From the NCBI GenBank assembly GCA_964652775.1, contig CAZZAM010000001.1:124001-188000 (forward strand): DNA of 64,000 nucleotides, in the 5' to 3' direction. A program made the translations under genes and the position numbers. Numbering within the stretch: position 1 is the first letter of the stretch; every line of letters begins with the position of its first letter. Below are positions 56,401 to 64,000 of this stretch, piece after piece. The DNA is from UBA11346 sp038060575 (GTDB lineage: Bacteria; Planctomycetota; UBA11346). The notes below the pieces were generated by a model, which had not been told where the DNA came from, searched no databases, and saw nothing but the letters and a program-made list of their open reading frames with translations.

Positions 56401-57444
56401 TCAGGAAATCGTGAAACGGAAGACGGTGCGTTGATGATAGGGACGTCCCGGACGAACCATGATATCACCGAGATCAGGCCGCGTACTGCCATCGGGATAG
56501 CGCTGCGATTCGAGGCAGAAACCCGTGTGTTTACCATAAGCACGGCCAGATGGACCGACACAGGAACCATCAAGCATCACGCCGGAATAGAACTGCAAAG
56601 CTGGCTCGGTGCTGAGTACTTCCAACGTACGACCACTCTGCGGATCACGTGCCCAGGCAACCGGAATCGGAGCAGGATTCGGATCGCGCGCGATACAGTA
56701 GTTGTCGCCATGCTGTTGATCTAGATGAGGGATCACGTCGCCAAGCCGACGTGGTCGCCGTAGATCTGCTGGTGTCCCAGCAACAGGAACCAGCTTGCCG
56801 GATAAGGTCATCTCAGCACCCAGCGGCGGCACGCGTTGATCCGCTGCGATCGAGAGATGATGATCGTCAATGCGGCCTGAACCTTCGCCGGCAAGATTGA
56901 AATACGTGTGATTGGTGAGACTGAGTGGCGTTGGCCGATCACCGGTCGCAACATAATCGAGCGTCAGTGCACCAGTGTCATCAAGGCTATAGGTTACGAC
57001 AACAGCAACGGTTCCAGGATAACCCTCTTCGCCATGCGGGCTGGTATAGCTGAGTTGAACTGCATTGGTTGGACTCGTTCCGGGAACATCACTCATCGCC
57101 CAGAGCCGCTGATCGAAGCCAACAACTCCACCGTGCAGATGGTTCTTACCGTTGTTGAGCGCGAGTTGAATTGCTGTGCCATCAACCAACAGTCGGCCAG
57201 CAGTAACCCGACCGGCGATTCGCCCGACGATGCAGCCGAAGTACGGATGCCGTTTGAGATAGGGCTCCAAGCGATCAAAGCCCAATGCCACCGAGGCCAT
57301 GCGTCCAGCGCGATCGGGCATACTGATGCGCGTGATCGTGCCGCCATAGGCGATGACGTCGACTTCGACGCCGCGTTGATTCTTGAGCGTACGAATGGGA
57401 ACCGCACGTCCGTCGGGTAAGGTTCCGAAAATGCGCTCAGTCAT
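56401..57444 (-). CDS. galM: Aldose 1-epimerase
   Basis: A 347-residue mutarotase starting MTERIFGTLPDG at ATG 57444; the frame up to 57471 adds nine unlikely residues. Conserved segments are GRIAGRV, NHLHGG (His), LTNHTYFNLAG (catalytic His) and FCLESQRYPD (catalytic Glu). It interconverts alpha and beta anomers of aldoses in the cytoplasm or periplasm; no signal peptide is seen. It starts the operon, ending ten bases before the oxygenase gene. This makes a sugar or sugar derivative the likely substrate of the whole cluster. Confidence 0.92.
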   Translation of the reverse strand: MTERIFGTLPDGRAVPIRTLKNQRGVEVDVIAYGGTITRISMPDRAGRMASVALGFDRLEPYLKRHPYFGCIVGRIAGRVTAGRLLVDGTAIQLALNNGKNHLHGGVVGFDQRLWAMSDVPGTSPTNAVQLSYTSPHGEEGYPGTVAVVVTYSLDDTGALTLDYVATGDRPTPLSLTNHTYFNLAGEGSGRIDDHHLSIAADQRVPPLGAEMTLSGKLVPVAGTPADLRRPRRLGDVIPHLDQQHGDNYCIARDPNPAPIPVAWARDPQSGRTLEVLSTEPALQFYSGVMLDGSCVGPSGRAYGKHTGFCLESQRYPDGSTRPDLGDIMVRPGRPYHQRTVFRFTIS

Positions 57445-57518
57445 GGCTGCCTCAGAGAAACAACATCGCAACGTTCAAGACTTACGCGAAAATTTCTAGA
57501 ACATGCCAGCGGGTTGAC

Positions 57519-57690
57519 AGGGCCAACGGCCCGAACCCATCCCAGCCCAGGGCAACGCCCTGGGGAATGAGATGCGTAGATATGAGCCCTGTAGGGGCGA
57601 TCTATTGGGTCGCCCCTACAGGGCTCACCGAATATTTGAACCATACCCAGGGCGTTGCCCTGGGCTGGGATAGGTCGGGCCGTTGGCCCT
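57519..57690. repeat. Large nested palindrome (element E)
   Basis: Outer arms of about 45 bases (57519-57564 and 57646-57690) are near-perfect reverse complements, containing GCCCAGGGCAACGCCCTGGG. Inside is a 17-base perfect hairpin, GAGCCCTGTAGGGGCGA at 57584-57600 with its complement at 57610-57626. It lies in the 550-base gap between divergent galM and the esterase genes. No coding frame is credible in this gap. Confidence 0.85.
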
Positions 57691-57831
57691 GCAGGAGAAA
57701 CGCAGACACGAGTCCGAATTATTCTCGCCTGCTTTCTCGTCATGACATCTGGCCGCATGCCGATCAACCTCCTGGGGCGGCTAGGTCATCGGGAATTTGC
57801 GTGTGGTCAATGCCATGGTTGGGGTAGAGGG

Positions 57832-57950
57832 GAATGTAGAATGCTCGAATGTAGAATGCTCGAATGTGTGGGAAACTTCCGTGCCCGGCGTTTTTTAAGG
57901 GGTATCCACTCGAGCATTCGAGCATTCGAGCATTCGAGCATTCTACATTC
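57832..57950. repeat. Palindrome with short tandem units (element F)
   Basis: GAATGTAGAATGCTCGAATG at 57832-57851 is exactly complementary to 57931-57950. The 3' arm carries four units of CGAGCATT and the 5' arm two, with a run of six T in the loop. It lies 45 bases upstream of the first esterase gene. Confidence 0.8.
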
Positions 57951-57994
57951 AAACTGCCTGGAGCCGCCGCGCATCTGTGCTATGAGGACGCACC

Positions 57995-58855
57995 ATGACC
58001 ATCACGCCTGAGGGCTGCACCATCGTCCAGCTTGCCGTCCCCTCCGCTGCGATGAACCGATCGATCCAGGCAACTGTGGTCTTGCCGCCTGCCTATCAAT
58101 ACGACGCATCACGACGCTTTCCGATCCTCTACGCGATGCACGGGACTGGCGCGCCACACAATTGCTGGAGCGAAATGATTCCTCTGCGCAAGGCACTAGC
58201 CGATCAGCCGATGATCGTCGCCATGTTCGATGCCGACAACGCCTCGTGGTATCTCGACTCGCCACAGATTCAGACTAATTATCTGCGGCCGCCGCCAAAA
58301 GACGCGCCGGGACAACCCGCGCAACCGCCCATCCGTTCGCTGTTCACCACCTTCTTCTTCAACGAGTTCATCCCCTACGTTGATCAGCAATTCCGCACCA
58401 ACTCCAAGCAACGTCTGCTGACTGGATTCTCGATGGGTGGATTCGGCGCGTTCCACTATCTGTTGACCAAGCCGGACATGTTTATGTCGGTCAGTGCACT
58501 AAGTGGTGCGTTTATGAATTTGGCACAGCCGGCAAAGGAATTCATCGATCGACTAGCCACCCTGCTCGGCGACTACGACGTTGATCGATCTGGCTACCGT
58601 GCCATCGATCTGCAGATGCGCATCATCGATCAAACGCTTAAAAACGTACGCCTACCACCGATATTTTTCCACTGCGGAAGCGAGGACGAAGTTCCGCGCT
58701 TACTGGAAAGCAATCGTGACTTCGCCCGATTCCTTGCCGCCATGAAGATCCCTGCCCGCTACTTGGAGACCGAAGGGAAGCACAACTGGCCATTCTGGCG
58801 TGACGCATCGGCCGGCATCATTGACTTCCACTGGCGAACTCTGCACCCACAGTGA
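57995..58855 (+). CDS. Esterase family protein, cytoplasmic paralogue (1 of 3)
   Basis: A 286-residue alpha/beta hydrolase related to acetyl-xylan and feruloyl esterases. Ser146 lies in GFSMGGFGAFHY, Asp231 in CGSEDE and His263 in GKHNWPFW. GAGGA sits before ATG 57995. It begins directly at the motif TPEGCTIVQLAVPSAAMNRS, without the signal of its two neighbours, so it appears cytoplasmic. Clearly homologous to the next two genes by the same order of motifs. Confidence 0.9.
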   Translation: MTITPEGCTIVQLAVPSAAMNRSIQATVVLPPAYQYDASRRFPILYAMHGTGAPHNCWSEMIPLRKALADQPMIVAMFDADNASWYLDSPQIQTNYLRPPPKDAPGQPAQPPIRSLFTTFFFNEFIPYVDQQFRTNSKQRLLTGFSMGGFGAFHYLLTKPDMFMSVSALSGAFMNLAQPAKEFIDRLATLLGDYDVDRSGYRAIDLQMRIIDQTLKNVRLPPIFFHCGSEDEVPRLLESNRDFARFLAAMKIPARYLETEGKHNWPFWRDASAGIIDFHWRTLHPQ

Positions 58856-58881
58856 TTCGGACACCAGTATCAAGGGATCGC

Positions 58882-59859
58882 ATGCGACGCTCGTTTCTAC
58901 CAGTCTGCATTATTCTGTTCTGCTGGTGGTTCGCGGGCTGCGCGACAGATCGACCACCGATCACAAGCAAAGCGATCGCTGCAGTCACGCCCACTGCAGA
59001 AGGCTGCACCGTGATGCGTCTGTCCGTCCCGTCCGCTGCGATGGGCCGACCGGTACAGATCGTTGCGCTGTTGCCACCAACGTACCAGCAAGATCCCACC
59101 GCCCGCTTCCCAGTCCTGTATGCCCTGCATGGCTCCAGTGCCGCGTGTGATTGCTGGGCTGATATGGCTCCGCTGCGCGCCGCCTTGGTCAAGCAGCCGA
59201 TGATCGTCCTGATGTTCGATGGCGACAGTGGATCAATGTACCTCGACTCGCCAATCCTGCAGACCGACTACCTGCGTCCACCGCCCAAGGGCTCCCCTAC
59301 CCGTCCTGCTCCGCCGCCAGCACGTTCGTTATTCACCACGTTTTTCTTCGACGAGCTCATCCCCAGCACCGATCTGCTGTTCCGCTCCCATCCGAAACAG
59401 CGTATGTTGACCGGTTTTTCGATGGGCGGTTACGGCGCGTTCCACTATATGCTGTGCCGACCAGATGCATTTGTCTCGGTCAGCTCACTCAGTGGCGCAT
59501 TCATGTCGATGGCACACCCATCCAAAGATACCAGCGAGTGGATGAGCGAACTTCTTGGTGATCCAAAAGTGAATCATGTGCGTTTCCGTGAAGTAGACAT
59601 CGAGCTGCGCCTCATTGATGCTGTCATCAGGAAGATTCCGCTACCACCGATATTCCTCCATTGCGGATCAGATGACACTGGACTGGTCGAAGGCAATCGT
59701 GACTTCGCCCGCTTCCTCGCCGCCATGCGTGTTCCCTCACGCTACCTGGAAACACCCGGAGAGCACAATTGGAAGTTCTGGCGCGATGCATCACTTGGAA
59801 TCATCGACTTTCATTGGCGTACCCTGCATCCACAGTCTCAGTCTGCAGCAACCAAGTGA
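58882..59859 (+). CDS. Esterase family lipoprotein (2 of 3)
   Basis: A 325-residue paralogue of the preceding gene. ATG 58882 gives a lipoprotein signal MRRSFLPVCIILFCWWFAGC with lipobox FAGC. A GTG at 58852 overlapping the previous stop would add ten residues and spoil the signal. The triad is in GFSMGGYGAFHY, HCGSDDTGL and GEHNWKFW. It probably de-acylates glycans in the periplasm or at the outer membrane. Confidence 0.9.
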   Translation: MRRSFLPVCIILFCWWFAGCATDRPPITSKAIAAVTPTAEGCTVMRLSVPSAAMGRPVQIVALLPPTYQQDPTARFPVLYALHGSSAACDCWADMAPLRAALVKQPMIVLMFDGDSGSMYLDSPILQTDYLRPPPKGSPTRPAPPPARSLFTTFFFDELIPSTDLLFRSHPKQRMLTGFSMGGYGAFHYMLCRPDAFVSVSSLSGAFMSMAHPSKDTSEWMSELLGDPKVNHVRFREVDIELRLIDAVIRKIPLPPIFLHCGSDDTGLVEGNRDFARFLAAMRVPSRYLETPGEHNWKFWRDASLGIIDFHWRTLHPQSQSAATK

Positions 59860-59873
59860 TCCTGGATTCCATC

Positions 59874-60803
59874 ATGCATCGCATCCTGTTCTCCATCGCG
59901 ACCATCATGCTCAGCTTCGTTTGCGGAGCCTGTGCAGCGCGACCAGTCGCTCAACCCAAACCGGCAGTCACGGTCACGCCCGAGGGATGTACGGTACGAC
60001 GCTTCTCGGTTCCATCCGCTGCGATGGGGCGATCCATCGACGCGGTCGTTGTCTTGCCGCCAGCCTATGAGAAGGATCCGACGGCTCACTTCCCGATTCT
60101 CTACGCCCTCCACGGTCGCGGCGCTGCGTTTGATTGCTGGAGTGAGATGAAGCCGTTGTGCGCGGCGCTGGTCAAAAAGCCGATGATTGTCGCTTCGTTC
60201 GATGCCGACAATGCCTCATGGTATCTTGATGCGCCGTTGCCGCAGACCAAATACCTGCGCCCCGGAGGCGACGCTGGGCCAAGTTCACCGCCAACCCGCT
60301 CGCAGTTCACCACCTTCTTTTTTGACGAATTCATTCCCTATATCGACCGTGAGTATCGCAGCGAACCCAAGCAACGCATGCTGACCGGATTCTCGATGGG
60401 CGGCTACGGTGCGTTCCACTATCTACTCTCCAGGCCAGAGGCATTCGTTTCTATAAGCGCACTCAGTGGCGCCTTTCGCTCCATGACGCAGCCGAACAAA
60501 GCGCTGGTTCCGCTGATCGGCGAACATCCCCAGGAGAGCGTTCGCTATCGTGCGGTTGATCTCCAATTGCGACTCATCGATGCGGTCCTTAGGAAAGTCC
60601 CACTGCCGCCAATCTTTATTCACTGCGGTACCGAGGACAGCGGACTGATCGAAAACAATCGCGACTTCGCGCGCTTTCTCACCGCACTGAACATCCCTGC
60701 TCGCTATCTGGAAACCGCTGGGGAACACAACTGGCCATTCTGGCGCGATGCTTCGCCTGGCATCGTCGACTTTCACTGGCGCTCGCTGCATCCCGTTCAA
60801 TGA
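59874..60803 (+). CDS. Esterase family lipoprotein (3 of 3)
   Basis: A 309-residue paralogue. ATG 59874 gives MHRILFSIATIMLSFVCGAC, a lipoprotein-like signal; the longer frame to 59769 overlaps the previous gene and is rejected. The triad is in GFSMGGYGAFHY, HCGTEDSGL and GEHNWPFW. The region shared with the other two begins at TPEGCTVRRFSVPSAAMGRS. The AraC-type regulator follows after three bases. Confidence 0.9.
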   Translation: MHRILFSIATIMLSFVCGACAARPVAQPKPAVTVTPEGCTVRRFSVPSAAMGRSIDAVVVLPPAYEKDPTAHFPILYALHGRGAAFDCWSEMKPLCAALVKKPMIVASFDADNASWYLDAPLPQTKYLRPGGDAGPSSPPTRSQFTTFFFDEFIPYIDREYRSEPKQRMLTGFSMGGYGAFHYLLSRPEAFVSISALSGAFRSMTQPNKALVPLIGEHPQESVRYRAVDLQLRLIDAVLRKVPLPPIFIHCGTEDSGLIENNRDFARFLTALNIPARYLETAGEHNWPFWRDASPGIVDFHWRSLHPVQ

Positions 60804-60806
60804 GCC

Positions 60807-61535
60807 ATGACCACCGTTCGCTCCATTCGTGCATTCACCATCAACGTCACCGCCGGAACGCGTTGCCTGGAGCATCGACATCCAGTCACCGAGATCGTGG
60901 TCAACTTCGGAGCTAGTGGTGTCCTGCATCAAGACGGCAAACGCCGAACCTATCGTGATGGTGACAGCTTCGTCTATCAACCCGGCAGCTCGCACTGGAT
61001 TGAGACAACCAAATCCGGCGAACAAGTGTGTTTGAATGTTGCTGGTTGTGGCGCTGAAGTCATTCCACCGGGCGTCTATACCTCGGCCAGTGTCGTCGAA
61101 GCCGCAAAACGCGTACGCGCAGCGTTGAGCGGCAGCATGATCCACCAGCAAGAACGCATTGATCTGTTGTCCGGTCTACTTGTGCTTTCCTTAGCCGAAA
61201 CCATCAAGCCACCGTCCGGACTCGCTGAACGCGCCCAACATCTGCTCAACGAAGGCTTAGCTGATGGACGCGGCGTGAGTGAAGCCGCTCATGCCTTACG
61301 CATCAGCCCCGATCGTCTGCGGCAAGTATTTCGCAAAGCCTTCGGCATCAGTCCGCTGAACTACCTCATGCAACGCCGGCTCGATCGCGCCCGCGACCTA
61401 CTGGCATCGTCCGGACTTCCCATTCAGGAAATCGCTGAAACCTGCGGTATGCCCGATGCGTTTTATTTCGCGCGCTTCTTCCGCCGCGCTACTGGCGTCA
61501 CACCAACTGCGTGGCGGCAGACTCACGCTTCGTAA
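60807..61535 (+). CDS. AraC-family transcriptional regulator
   Basis: A 242-residue regulator. Residues 8-90 form a cupin sensor (HRHPVTEIVVNFGASGVLHQ, DSFVYQPGSSHWIE). Residues about 145-240 are the AraC double helix-turn-helix (VSEAAHALRISPDRLRQVFR and IQEIAETCGMPDAFYFARFF). It follows the three esterase genes with a three-base gap and probably controls them in response to a sugar. Its 3' end overlaps the convergent dioxygenase gene by 38 bases. Confidence 0.93.
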   Translation: MTTVRSIRAFTINVTAGTRCLEHRHPVTEIVVNFGASGVLHQDGKRRTYRDGDSFVYQPGSSHWIETTKSGEQVCLNVAGCGAEVIPPGVYTSASVVEAAKRVRAALSGSMIHQQERIDLLSGLLVLSLAETIKPPSGLAERAQHLLNEGLADGRGVSEAAHALRISPDRLRQVFRKAFGISPLNYLMQRRLDRARDLLASSGLPIQEIAETCGMPDAFYFARFFRRATGVTPTAWRQTHAS

Positions 61536-62223
61536 CCACCGCTGTGCCGAATTCGACGTCCGCATCGCGGTAGATTCCAATCTTCGTCCAATCAGTCGGC
61601 GTGCCGACCGGGAACGCGCGCATGTTGATCGATACGCGTTCACGACCGGATTGATTTGGCGTGACGCGGTGCCAGCACAATCCGCTCAGCAGCACCAGGG
61701 TTCCCGCGCGCGGCGTCAGCACGACCTGACCGGGAATATCTTCCTGCGCTTCGTTCGCTGAAACGCGACCCCTCCGGTGACTGCCAGGAACGACGACAAC
61801 TGCGCCGTCCTCGGGACGAACATCGCTGGTATAAAAGAGGCGGTTGAGATTGAATCGGCCGCCATCAGCACGGCAGTCCTGATGCCATGCCTGACCACGA
61901 CCGCCTGGCGCAGACCAGAACGTGATCGAGCTTTTCCCTTCCCAGCCCGCGCCAATCACTGCATCTGTCAATGTGTTCAATGCAGGATCTTGGTGCAGCG
62001 CAACGAAATCCGGGTCACCTTTGGACAATGGATCGCCACCAAAAACATCGCAAGCCGTGTCATAACCGCTGACGACCACCGGATGATTCGTATTCACCGG
62101 CTTGTGTCGAGCCAAAGCCTGACGCATCACGTCGCAGCGAGTTAGGGAGAGAAAGTTTTCGATCACCACGTATCCGTCAGTGGCGAAGCGCGAGCGTAGG
62201 TCGGTGTAGGTCATGGTGGACAT
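61498..62223 (-). CDS. Phytanoyl-CoA dioxygenase family (PhyH) protein
   Basis: A 241-residue Fe(II)/2-oxoglutarate-dependent oxygenase. The iron-binding facial triad can be read as WHQDC (His and Asp) and CWHRVTPN (His); the 2-oxoglutarate Arg is probably in SGRERVSINMRAF. In bacteria the family hydroxylates or demethylates many small molecules, so the phytanoyl name says little about substrate. It is convergent with, and overlaps, the AraC-type gene by 38 bases. Confidence 0.88.
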   Translation of the reverse strand: MSTMTYTDLRSRFATDGYVVIENFLSLTRCDVMRQALARHKPVNTNHPVVVSGYDTACDVFGGDPLSKGDPDFVALHQDPALNTLTDAVIGAGWEGKSSITFWSAPGGRGQAWHQDCRADGGRFNLNRLFYTSDVRPEDGAVVVVPGSHRRGRVSANEAQEDIPGQVVLTPRAGTLVLLSGLCWHRVTPNQSGRERVSINMRAFPVGTPTDWTKIGIYRDADVEFGTAVVTKRESAATQLV

Positions 62224-62293
62224 TATGCAGACCGGCGTTTGCGATAACCATGGACGAAGCCGTGTTCGTGGGCTGGACTTTTCCGCAGGGACG

Positions 62294-64000
62294 TTATGGC
62301 GTGATCGGAACCTGTGCTGACAGTTCTTTCGCGTAGGCGTCCGCCTTGGGTCGCCAGGTCGTCCACATGACGTTCAGGAATTCGTTGCCCCAGCAGTACT
62401 CTACAAAGTTTTTGCCAATGCTGGGCACGCCCTGTTCTTTGACCCAGCGATCGACGTAGTCGAAGAATGGTGGATGTTTCCAGATGTCCTGCGCACCCAT
62501 GAGTCGCGCCGCGAGGGCGGGACCGATCCAGGTGACGCTGCAGATTTTGCGATAGCCGAAGCTCGGACCGTCGAGTTTGCCGTCCGGATCACGAATGTCT
62601 TTGTCGCCACTGGCAGTCATGCCCTTGGTCATGAGCTGATGGAAGATCACCTGTTGATTGCCCGCATCGTTGCCCCACAGCGGCTTGCCCTGCGGATATT
62701 CCGGCGTGGGCACCCCGTACCACGTATGTGCATCCTCACCAAACTTGTCGACCGTGCCCGTACGCGAATTGGAGGATGCGACCAGCGCTGGTTGCTCCTG
62801 CATCGCTTGGTCATCAAGCATGATTCCTGCAAACAGGATCGGCCAGCGACGAGCATTGCCGAAGCCGCCATATCCGCGCCACGCATCGCCGTTGTTCATG
62901 CTGATCGCATGTAGATCAATGCCAAGCTGAACCAGACGAACCGTCAGCGCCTCGCGCTCGGGAATATCTAACAGCACCATCATCGCCATCGTCGAAGCGT
63001 CATTGCCAAAATAATACGGCTGCATGTTCTCACGCGGATGCATCGTCGCGTTTGAGTTTCCCTTGATGGCAATGTGGTCCAACCACACGCGCTGCATCAC
63101 GGTGCTGACATCGGGCAGGCGCACGCCGCTCGGCGGTGGCAGCTTGGGCAGGCGCTTCCATTGCACCTGCGACTCGGTCTTGATCGGTTTATCGCCTGCC
63201 ACATACGGTGGACGGAACGCGTCTGCCGGCGGAATCTTGTCGACTACGGTCAATACAGCAGCGGTTTCCAATCCTTCGTAAGCGCCACCGATGCGCGGCG
63301 ATTCCATACCGATCGTGGACACCAATGAACGCACGCCCTCCAGTCGCAATGGGAATGTTGCCCGCAATGTCTCGTCGTACTTGGGACTGAATTTCCACTC
63401 CTGACGATAGCCCTGTTTGGCAGACGGAACTGGATCGACCATGGATCCATGGCGCACACCATCCCACCCCGGACTCACCGCGTTAATCACCACCGGACCA
63501 AGCACCCAGTAATCGCCGTTCACGAATTGGCCACTGGCAACTGGTTCAGCAAACGTCCAGGTGATGCCGTACTGCGTGATCGAGTCCGTCTTCGTTGCGA
63601 CGACATGATTGACGGCAGCAACTGGCGCCGGGAAGATCGCGCGATTCGGCACTGGCCGCTGATCTGCGCCACGCAGCACGAACGGCAGACAACACGCAAT
63701 CCCAATGAGTCCGACAGCCACACCCGCTGCAGCCGGGCGAGTAGACATGAACAACTGTATTTTCTGGATCACGGTGAGGCGAACAGTCGTCGTTGGCAGA
63801 TTACCGCCAGCAGCCGACGCAGCGATGGAGCCTGCCGCCGCCACCACCTGTGGTGACGCCGCATAGGCCGGCTGCGCTGCGAGCAGACTAGCGATAACCG
63901 TTGTGGTGACCACCGCACCGCGCGCACCCAGCAGATCGCGCAACCGCGACCGCGCGCGTGAGAGTCGTTGCGACACCGTATTTTCACTCGCGCCGACAGC
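62294..64000 (-). CDS. Sigma factor fused to a large outer domain (partial, 5' end outside window)
   Basis: About 568 residues are visible, open to the right edge. The first 25 (ASENTVSQRLSRARSRLRDL) are the end of a sigma-70 region 4 helix-turn-helix. Next come an Ala-rich tail (VIASLLAAQPAYAASP) and a membrane helix (AAAGVAVGLIGIACCLPFVL), the planctomycete ECF layout. The remaining 450 residues are outside the membrane and begin YGITWTFAEPVASGQFVNGD, which I cannot assign to a named family. This outer part is unlike the heparinase-like part of the protein at 48415. It is likely a surface-sensing sigma factor; about 130 N-terminal residues are missing. Confidence 0.82.
   Translation of the reverse strand, partial: AVGASENTVSQRLSRARSRLRDLLGARGAVVTTTVIASLLAAQPAYAASPQVVAAAGSIAASAAGGNLPTTTVRLTVIQKIQLFMSTRPAAAGVAVGLIGIACCLPFVLRGADQRPVPNRAIFPAPVAAVNHVVATKTDSITQYGITWTFAEPVASGQFVNGDYWVLGPVVINAVSPGWDGVRHGSMVDPVPSAKQGYRQEWKFSPKYDETLRATFPLRLEGVRSLVSTIGMESPRIGGAYEGLETAAVLTVVDKIPPADAFRPPYVAGDKPIKTESQVQWKRLPKLPPPSGVRLPDVSTVMQRVWLDHIAIKGNSNATMHPRENMQPYYFGNDASTMAMMVLLDIPEREALTVRLVQLGIDLHAISMNNGDAWRGYGGFGNARRWPILFAGIMLDDQAMQEQPALVASSNSRTGTVDKFGEDAHTWYGVPTPEYPQGKPLWGNDAGNQQVIFHQLMTKGMTASGDKDIRDPDGKLDGPSFGYRKICSVTWIGPALAARLMGAQDIWKHPPFFDYVDRWVKEQGVPSIGKNFVEYCWGNEFLNVMWTTWRPKADAYAKELSAQVPITP

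Noticed and set aside
56391..56573. N-terminal extension of the oxygenase fusion
   Set aside because: It is antisense-like sequence within galM in another frame with no domain; ATG 56390 follows the galM stop by ten bases.
57472..57994. Possible structured RNA or riboswitch upstream of the esterases
   Set aside because: The folding comes from long perfect palindromes typical of dispersed repeats; no known riboswitch core was recognised.

Overview
The window looks like a chromosomal segment of a Planctomycetota (PVC superphylum) bacterium. Four things suggest this. Two ECF sigma factors carry the C-terminal extension typical of planctomycetes, an Ala/Val-rich tail followed by a membrane helix and a large outer domain. 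There are many prepilin-like proteins. Gfo/Idh/MocA, DUF4380-like, GH9 and sodium:solute symporter genes occur together. Intergenic gaps are full of palindromic dispersed repeats. I saw no rRNA, tRNA, CRISPR array, transposase or prophage genes. The phylum call is an inference; no search was run.

Layout. 1-4518 (minus): a respiratory nitrate reductase alpha subunit (narG, running off the left edge), preceded by an unusual in-frame fusion of an Rrf2 regulator to a membrane diheme cytochrome c. 4876-10644 (minus): a lipoprotein with a beta-helix and a transglutaminase-like domain, an oxidoreductase, an epimerase and a membrane protein. 10878-16034: a small unknown protein, a LacI-type regulator, a DUF4380-like protein, a PHP-type hydrolase and a histidine phosphatase. 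16150-33889: a polysaccharide-use region with two GH9 enzymes, a GH42-like protein, a GH105-like enzyme, a sodium:solute symporter, a Na/Pi transporter, an unknown secreted protein and two acyl hydrolases. The motif GTGAATTCAGC, or a near match, lies in the gap before five of these genes, always pointing towards the gene, and looks like a shared control site.

34081-44233 (minus): five prepilin-type genes in the order of a type II secretion GspG-H-I-J-K cassette. Four are far larger than normal, and three have dispersed repeats inside their leader-coding sequence. Downstream is a GYF-like membrane protein with a lectin-like outer domain. 44576-48214: a CAP-like secreted protein, then an ECF sigma - FecR - GspG-like operon. 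48415-51351: a sigma factor fused through a membrane helix to a heparinase-like domain; a second sigma fusion with a different outer domain runs off the right edge.

51370-57444 (minus): a sugar-catabolism operon (aldose 1-epimerase, epimerase, sugar isomerase, esterase) built around a single polypeptide that joins a MocD-like di-iron oxygenase/desaturase, a Rieske domain and an NqrF-like flavin reductase. A self-contained oxygenase acting on a methylated sugar or inositol is a reasonable hypothesis. 57995-62223: three tandem esterase paralogues, an AraC regulator and a phytanoyl-CoA-dioxygenase-like protein.

Overall the segment reads as polysaccharide degradation and sugar catabolism, with extracytoplasmic sensing and a pseudopilin apparatus, next to an anaerobic nitrate respiration operon. 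The strongest candidates for undescribed biology are the MocDEF-type fusion, the sigma factor-lyase fusions, the Rrf2-cytochrome fusion with a slippery heptamer at its domain junction, and the giant pseudopilin cassette.
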